This document shows positions 7,120 to 10,149 of a DNA stretch of 10,149 nt, piece by piece. This DNA is from Pseudomonadota bacterium (lineage in GTDB: Bacteria; Pseudomonadota; Alphaproteobacteria; Acetobacterales; Acetobacteraceae). Below the pieces are notes generated by a model that was not told where the DNA came from, searched no databases, and worked only from the letters and a program-made list of their open reading frames with translations. Where the stretch lies: contig JAKBCB010000074.1 in assembly GCA_021808185.1 (NCBI GenBank), positions 1,421-11,569 on the forward strand, given 5' to 3'. Position 1 is the stretch's first letter. Every line of letters starts with the position of its first letter. The position numbers and the translations under genes were made by a program.

Positions 7120-7601
7120 TGGACGGAGGCGACCCAGGAAATGCGCATCGCCTGCCCCTCGGTTGCGTCCACGCGCAGGAACATGACCGGCCGGGAGGGC
7201 TGCGTCCTTGTGTCGCCGGCGCGGGGCAGGGGGTGCCGGATGCCGCCTTCGAGTGCGGACAGGCCCCGGTAGCTTTGCTCCCGCCCGGTCTCACGCGGCG
7301 TCCCCGAGTCGTCAAGCACGCTGCTTGAGACATGGAGCAGCACGTTGGGCTGCGGTCCGGTCGCGACGCCGGCGTCGTGGAGACCTTTCAGGAAGCGGTC
7401 CGCCAGCTTCTGGTTGCCGGGCGAGAGGTCGTGGATGTCCAGCCCGGCGATGATCCGCTCCGGCAGTGGTTGCAGCAGCGTGGCGGCGTAGGTGCCCTGG
7501 CACGACGGCATCGCGGCGGCCGCGCCGCCGACCCAGCTTGCCACGATCATCCCCATGGCCACGATCGCCCAGCGGGCGGGCCGGCCCGGTACACGCGTCA
7601 T
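7020..7601 (-). CDS. Secreted protein of unknown function
   Basis: A 193-residue protein I cannot assign to a named family. Residues 1-30 form a signal peptide: basic MTRVPGRPAR, a hydrophobic core from WAIVAMGMIV onward, and an Ala-rich cleavage region before MPSC. The mature part has two cysteines, C34 and C162, which could form a disulfide in the periplasm. It also has PLPERIIAGLDIHD (45-58), VLLHVSSSV (87-95), VMFLRVDATEGQ (139-150) and SWVASVQCR (155-163), then a helix ELGRLIGGALGQR-like (175-187). Alternating hydrophobic strands suggest an alpha/beta fold. Start: ATG at 7601 is preceded by AAGGGGA about 7 nt upstream; the longer version from 7643 lacks one. It lies 38 bp after the DUF2934 gene and runs into the phosphoesterase start, so the three are probably one transcript. 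Confidence 0.75.
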   Translation of the reverse strand: MTRVPGRPARWAIVAMGMIVASWVGGAAAAMPSCQGTYAATLLQPLPERIIAGLDIHDLSPGNQKLADRFLKGLHDAGVATGPQPNVLLHVSSSVLDDSGTPRETGREQSYRGLSALEGGIRHPLPRAGDTRTQPSRPVMFLRVDATEGQAMRISWVASVQCRRTGIDDGDLAEDLGRLIGGALGQRIPRGPL

Positions 7602-7639
7602 GATGAAATCCCCTTCTCGCGCCACGTCCTGCCGGCGCC

Positions 7640-7966
7640 TCATGCCTTGTCGGCGGATCGCCGCGCCTTGCGCTTTGTCATGGGCGCCTGGAGATGGTCC
7701 CCCTGATCGGTGAGCAGGCCCGGAAATTCGCCCAAATTCTCCTGCAATTCGGCCTCTTCGATGGGTTGTTCGGGAACGATTTCCCCGTGGTGCACGGCCA
7801 TCGGGTTCGGCAGTTGGCCGGCGGTCGGGTTGTCGATGATCGCCTGGAGTTCCCGCGCCCGCTCAAGATACTCGCTCAGGCGGCCGGCCGGCCTGCCGTC
7901 GTCGCGCCACATCTTTTCCGCCCGTTCCAGGATGGCTTTTTCGGGATCGACTTTGCGCACGGGCAT
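7640..7966 (-). CDS. DUF2934 domain protein
   Basis: A 108-residue soluble protein. Residues 10-42 (KAILERAEKMWRDDGRPAGRLSEYL... region) match DUF2934, a short helical motif with the pattern I..RA..W...G.P.G....W/YL.AE found in many alpha- and betaproteobacterial stress proteins. The rest is acidic and probably flexible (EIVPEQPIEEAELQENLGEF, 62-81), ending in a basic tail TKRKARRSADK. Function is unknown. Start: ATG at 7966 follows a consensus AAGGAGG (7977-7971) with 5 nt spacing. The in-frame ATG at 7981 would include that ribosome site in its own coding part and has none upstream, so it is rejected. The gene lies 53 bp from an FNR/FixK-like box and heads the leftward operon with the secreted protein and phosphoesterase. 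Confidence 0.8.
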   Translation of the reverse strand: MPVRKVDPEKAILERAEKMWRDDGRPAGRLSEYLERARELQAIIDNPTAGQLPNPMAVHHGEIVPEQPIEEAELQENLGEFPGLLTDQGDHLQAPMTKRKARRSADKA

Positions 7967-7970
7967 GACG

Positions 7971-7977
7971 GCCTCCT
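7971..7977 (-). promoter_or_regulatory. Consensus ribosome binding site (AAGGAGG) of the DUF2934 gene
   Basis: AAGGAGG on the minus strand is a perfect anti-16S match 5 nt before the ATG at 7966. It decides the start in favour of that ATG over the in-frame ATG at 7981. It is the strongest ribosome site seen in the window and suggests high translation of this small protein. Confidence 0.8.
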
Positions 7978-7990
7978 TCATCCGGTCCGC

Positions 7991-7996
7991 AGGCTA
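7991..7996 (-). promoter_or_regulatory. Possible -10 (TAGCCT) for the DUF2934 operon
   Basis: TAGCCT keeps the three most conserved -10 bases (TA...T). Its centre is 32 bp from the centre of the FNR/FixK-like box, which is the geometry of class II FNR promoters (box at -41.5). The start would be near 7984, giving an 18-nt leader with the ribosome site inside it. This is inference from spacing. Confidence 0.4.
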
Positions 7997-8018
7997 AACG
8001 GTAGCGGCGTTGGGCAAG

Positions 8019-8032
8019 TTGATCCACGTCAA
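8019..8032. promoter_or_regulatory. FNR/FixK-type operator (TTGATCCACGTCAA)
   Basis: TTGAT-N4-GTCAA matches the FNR/FixK consensus with one asymmetric position. It lies between the divergent DUF2934 and groEL genes. Leftward, a TAGCCT -10 sits at class II spacing. Rightward, TTATTC/TATTCA at 8055-8061 is at almost the same spacing, giving a start near 8067. One box could therefore drive both directions. It shares its right half and layout with the box at 285-298. The sequence match is direct; activation and the identity of the regulator are inferred. Confidence 0.65.
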
Positions 8033-8203
8033 TGTCGGCAGGTATCTGGAACGATTATTCATAGCACAGGCGAGTTGGCTGGTCTCCGATTTTCAGACGC
8101 CGTGGCGGTCTGTGCGCCCGACCTGGGATCGACACGCAATTCGCGGTCGCTCCGCTTCGACGACGGACGCATCTCCTGCCCGGATTGCTGTGTTTGGTCC
8201 ATG

Positions 8204-8220
8204 TGCGCGCCCCCCGCGCA
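8204..8220 (+). other. Small GC hairpin in the groEL leader
   Basis: TGCGCG (8204-8209) and CGCGCA (8215-8220) pair around a five-C loop, 29 nt before the groEL ATG, within a leader of about 180 nt. It could affect translation, but in DNA this GC-rich a 6-bp stem arises easily by chance. No CIRCE element or sigma-32-type promoter was seen in the leader. Confidence 0.3.
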
Positions 8221-8249
8221 TGCACGTTGGCACAACGGAGAAGACGAGA

Positions 8250-9872
8250 ATGGCTTTCAAGCAACTCCTGTTCCGTTCGGCGGCCCGCGAGAAGATCCTG
8301 CGCGGTGCCAGCCAACTCGCCGATGCCATCCGGGTCACGCTCGGCCCGCGATCGAAATCCGTCCTGATCGAAAGAAAGTGGGGCACACCCATCGTGTGCA
8401 ACGACGGCGTGACCATCGCCAAGGAACTCGAACTCAAGGACCGCGAGGAAAACCTCGGCGCCCAGATGTTGCGGCAAGCGGCCGAGAAGACCGGCGAGGT
8501 GGTCGGCGACGGCACCAGCACCGCGACGCTGCTCGCCTACGCGATTTTCGCAGACGGGGTGCGCAATGTCGCGGCCGGCGCAAGCGCCATCGACCTCAAG
8601 CGCGGCCTGGACCGCGCGGCTTCGGTCGCGGTCGCGGAGCTGCGAAACCTGTCGCGCGTTGTGCAGACCCGCAAGGAAAAGGCACAGGTCGCCGCCATCT
8701 CCGCCCACAACGACGCGGCGATCGGTGAGCTGGTGGCCGACGCCATCGAGAAGGTCGGCAACGACGGCGTGATCACGGTCGAGGAATCCAAGACCACCGA
8801 GACGGCGCTCGAAGTCGTCGAGGGCATGCAGTTCGATCGCGGGTTCCTGTCGCATTACTTCATCACCGACGCGGAGAGGCTGGAGGCGGTGCTGGAGGAC
8901 GCGTACGCCCTGCTGTCGGATCGCAAGATCGGCGCGCTCCAGGAGTTCATTCCGCTGCTCGATCTGGTGGCGAAGTCCGGCCGCCCGTTGCTGGTGATCG
9001 CCGAGGATGTCGAGGGCGAGGCGCTCGCGACGCTGATCGTCAATCAGGTGCGCGGGGCGTTCAAGTGCTGCGCCGTCAAGGCACCCGGCTTCGGGGACCG
9101 CAGAAAGGCGATGTTGCAGGACATGGCGGCGCTGACCGGCGGCACCATCGTCTCCGAGGATCTCGGCATCAAGCTCGAAAGCGTCGGGCTGGATGCACTG
9201 GGCCGGGTCGCGCGCGTGGTGGTCGGCAAGGACACCACTACGCTGATCGGGGGCGCCGGGAGCCGGGCCGAGATCGACGCGAGAGTGCAGCAGATCCGCC
9301 ACGAAATCGACGCCACGACCAGCGATTACGACCGCGAGAAGCTGCGGGAACGCCTGGCCAAGCTGCTCGGCGGCGTTGCCGTCATCCGTGTCGGCGCGCC
9401 GGCCGAAGCCGAGATGAAGTCGAAGAAGGAAGCGCTGGACGACGCCATCAGCGCGACCAAGGCGGCCGTCGCCGAGGGGATCGTGCCCGGCGGCGGCCTT
9501 GCCCTGCTGCGCTGCATCGACGCGGTCGAACAGGAAGCGATGCGATCCGAGGGCGATGAGCGGACCGGGGTGCAGATCCTGCGCCGGGCGCTGGAAGTGC
9601 CGAGCCGCCAGATCGCGGAGAACTCCGCCGTCGATGGCGGTGTCGTGGTTGCCCGCATGGTGGCGAGCGAAGGCGCGATCGGCTTCGATGCCGCGCGCAA
9701 GCAGTATGTCGATCTCATGCAGGCCGGCATCATCGACCCGACCAAGGTGGTCCGCATCGCGCTCGAAAACGCGGTGTCCGTCGCGAGCGTGCTGCTGCTG
9801 ACCGAAGCCACGATGACCGAGATCCCCGAGCCCAGGAAGGGCCGGGGGCCGGACGGAGAGACCGAGATGTAG
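8250..9872 (+). CDS. groEL: Chaperonin GroEL (Hsp60), solitary paralogue
   Basis: A 540-residue group I chaperonin, aligning nearly without gaps to E. coli GroEL. ATP-site residues keep their numbers: TLGP (30-33), NDGVTI (51-56), GDGTST (86-91, D87) and D398 in LDDAISATKAA. The apical client/GroES surface is kept: HYF (202-204), FIPLLDLVAKSG (233-244), EALATLIVNQVRG (257-269). AEDVEGEALATL (251-262) and APGFGDRRKAML (278-289) are family signatures. Oddities: the N-terminal residues are LLFRSAAREKILRGA rather than the housekeeping form. The C-terminus ends in a charged tail (EPRKGRGPDGETEM) with no Gly-Gly-Met repeat, and no groES lies beside it. Start: ATG at 8250 after GGAG (8237-8240); longer frames to 8010 add unconserved sequence. 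Its promoter region has an FNR/FixK-like box and no CIRCE, suggesting an accessory chaperonin induced at low oxygen or under stress, probably working with GroES encoded elsewhere. Confidence 0.95.
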   Translation: MAFKQLLFRSAAREKILRGASQLADAIRVTLGPRSKSVLIERKWGTPIVCNDGVTIAKELELKDREENLGAQMLRQAAEKTGEVVGDGTSTATLLAYAIFADGVRNVAAGASAIDLKRGLDRAASVAVAELRNLSRVVQTRKEKAQVAAISAHNDAAIGELVADAIEKVGNDGVITVEESKTTETALEVVEGMQFDRGFLSHYFITDAERLEAVLEDAYALLSDRKIGALQEFIPLLDLVAKSGRPLLVIAEDVEGEALATLIVNQVRGAFKCCAVKAPGFGDRRKAMLQDMAALTGGTIVSEDLGIKLESVGLDALGRVARVVVGKDTTTLIGGAGSRAEIDARVQQIRHEIDATTSDYDREKLRERLAKLLGGVAVIRVGAPAEAEMKSKKEALDDAISATKAAVAEGIVPGGGLALLRCIDAVEQEAMRSEGDERTGVQILRRALEVPSRQIAENSAVDGGVVVARMVASEGAIGFDAARKQYVDLMQAGIIDPTKVVRIALENAVSVASVLLLTEATMTEIPEPRKGRGPDGETEM

Positions 9873-9878
9873 GCCGCC

Positions 9879-9898
9879 GGACGCGGCGTGCCGCGTCC
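9879..9898. terminator. Hairpin between convergent genes
   Basis: GGACGCGG and CCGCGTCC form a perfect 8-bp GC-rich stem with a CGTG loop. It starts 6 nt after the groEL stop and ends just before the stop of the convergent minus-strand gene. It could serve as a two-way terminator, but neither side has a T run, so intrinsic termination is uncertain. Confidence 0.45.
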
Positions 9899-9899
9899 C

Positions 9900-10149
9900 T
9901 CAGGCTTCGGGGTCGCGCTCCATCCGCTCGGGGGCGGTCCCGGGCGCCATCTCGTACGGCGCCACCGATAGCGTGTAGGGCGCCTGGAATGCCGCCGGGG
10001 CCGGCCTTGGCCCGGCGGGCATCGGCATCGGCATCGGCGTCGGCATCGCATCGCCGCGCGCGGCACCGTGGGCGGCCACGATCTCCTGCCACAACGTCAT
10101 GATGCTGCGCGCGGTGGTTTCCGCCACGAGGCAGTGGCCCGCGCCGTCC
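9900..10149 (-). CDS. C-terminal part of an unrecognised protein (runs off right edge)
   Basis: A minus-strand frame is open from the right edge to a TGA at 9900-9902, giving 82 complete codons. It starts with DGAGHCLVAETTARSIMTLW, continues as a helix-like stretch, then has a low-complexity tail with alternating Pro and Met (PTPMPMPMP), Pro/Ala-rich sequence and a charged end. Because the frame is open beyond a GTG at 10127, I read it as the end of a longer gene rather than a complete 75-residue one. I do not recognise the family. A granule-associated or regulatory protein would suit the neighbourhood, but nothing in the sequence proves it. Its stop lies 27 bp from that of groEL. Confidence 0.5.
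   Translation of the reverse strand, partial: DGAGHCLVAETTARSIMTLWQEIVAAHGAARGDAMPTPMPMPMPAGPRPAPAAFQAPYTLSVAPYEMAPGTAPERMERDPEA
10018..10047 (+). repeat. Five tandem GGCATC hexamers (one variant GGCGTC)
   Basis: Five 6-bp units in a row, the fourth being GGCGTC. On the minus strand they encode the Met-Pro/Thr-Pro dipeptide tail of the gene at the right edge. It is a coding microsatellite, prone to length change by slippage in whole codon pairs, so it would not shift the frame. Confidence 0.8.

Noticed and set aside
8010..8249. Upstream extension of the groEL frame from a TTG
   Set aside because: GroEL similarity and numbering begin exactly at 8250 with a good ribosome site; the extension would start inside the DUF2934 promoter and overlap the FNR-like box.
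7982..8249. CIRCE element or heat-shock promoter ahead of groEL
   Set aside because: I looked for TTAGCACTC-N9-GAGTGCTAA and for sigma-32-like -35/-10 pairs and found neither.
8055..9302. 415-codon minus-strand frame opposite groEL
   Set aside because: Antisense shadow of a highly conserved gene; composition is Asp/Arg/His/Leu-biased without motifs.
10018..10047. Tandem hexamers as part of a CRISPR or regulatory repeat array
   Set aside because: Units are 6 bp with no spacers and lie in frame within a coding region, so they are a coding microsatellite.

Overview
The window is about 10.1 kb of very GC-rich DNA, densely packed with long proteobacterial-type genes. Codon use, GTG starts, FNR/FixK-type operators (TTGAY-N4-GTCAA), a PHA synthase-like N-terminus and small DUF2267 and DUF2934 proteins suggest an alphaproteobacterium, perhaps of the Rhodospirillales/Acetobacteraceae or Rhizobiales kind. 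The taxon is an inference, not a direct observation. No rRNA, tRNA, CRISPR array, insertion sequence or phage gene was seen.

Layout, left to right. (1) At 1-178 on the minus strand is the start of a gene running off the left edge, whose N-terminus looks like a class I poly-hydroxyalkanoate synthase. It is divergent from a small DUF2267 gene (413-865, plus). Between them lies a perfect FNR/FixK-like palindrome (285-298). (2) At 892-3519 on the minus strand is an 875-residue fusion of acyl-activating enzyme, acyl carrier protein and PlsC-type acyltransferase. (3) Divergent from it, at 3710-6045 on the plus strand, is a tight operon of a diacylglycerol kinase-like lipid kinase, a PAP2 phosphatase (joined by an ATGA overlap) and a CarS/DUF46-type CTP:lipid-phosphate cytidylyltransferase. 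(4) Convergent to that, a minus-strand operon is transcribed leftward from 7966: DUF2934 protein, a secreted protein of unknown function, and a calcineurin-like metallophosphoesterase. (5) Divergent from the DUF2934 gene, at 8250-9872 on the plus strand, is a solitary groEL paralogue with no groES and no Gly-Gly-Met tail. A second FNR/FixK-like box (8019-8032) lies between them. (6) At 9900-10149 on the minus strand is the C-terminus of an unrecognised gene entering from the right edge, separated from groEL by a hairpin.

How the genes may work together. The middle block holds enzymes for making and remodelling phospholipid: acyl activation and transfer to lysophospholipid or glycerol phosphate, DAG to PA, PA to DAG, and PA plus CTP to a CDP-lipid. 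The two flanking blocks carry operators typical of oxygen-responsive CRP/FNR regulators next to PHA synthase-like, DUF2267, DUF2934 and GroEL genes. I infer an accessory low-oxygen or stress-survival island combining carbon storage, proteostasis and membrane-lipid remodelling. The protein families are well supported; the shared regulation and the specific lipid product are hypotheses.
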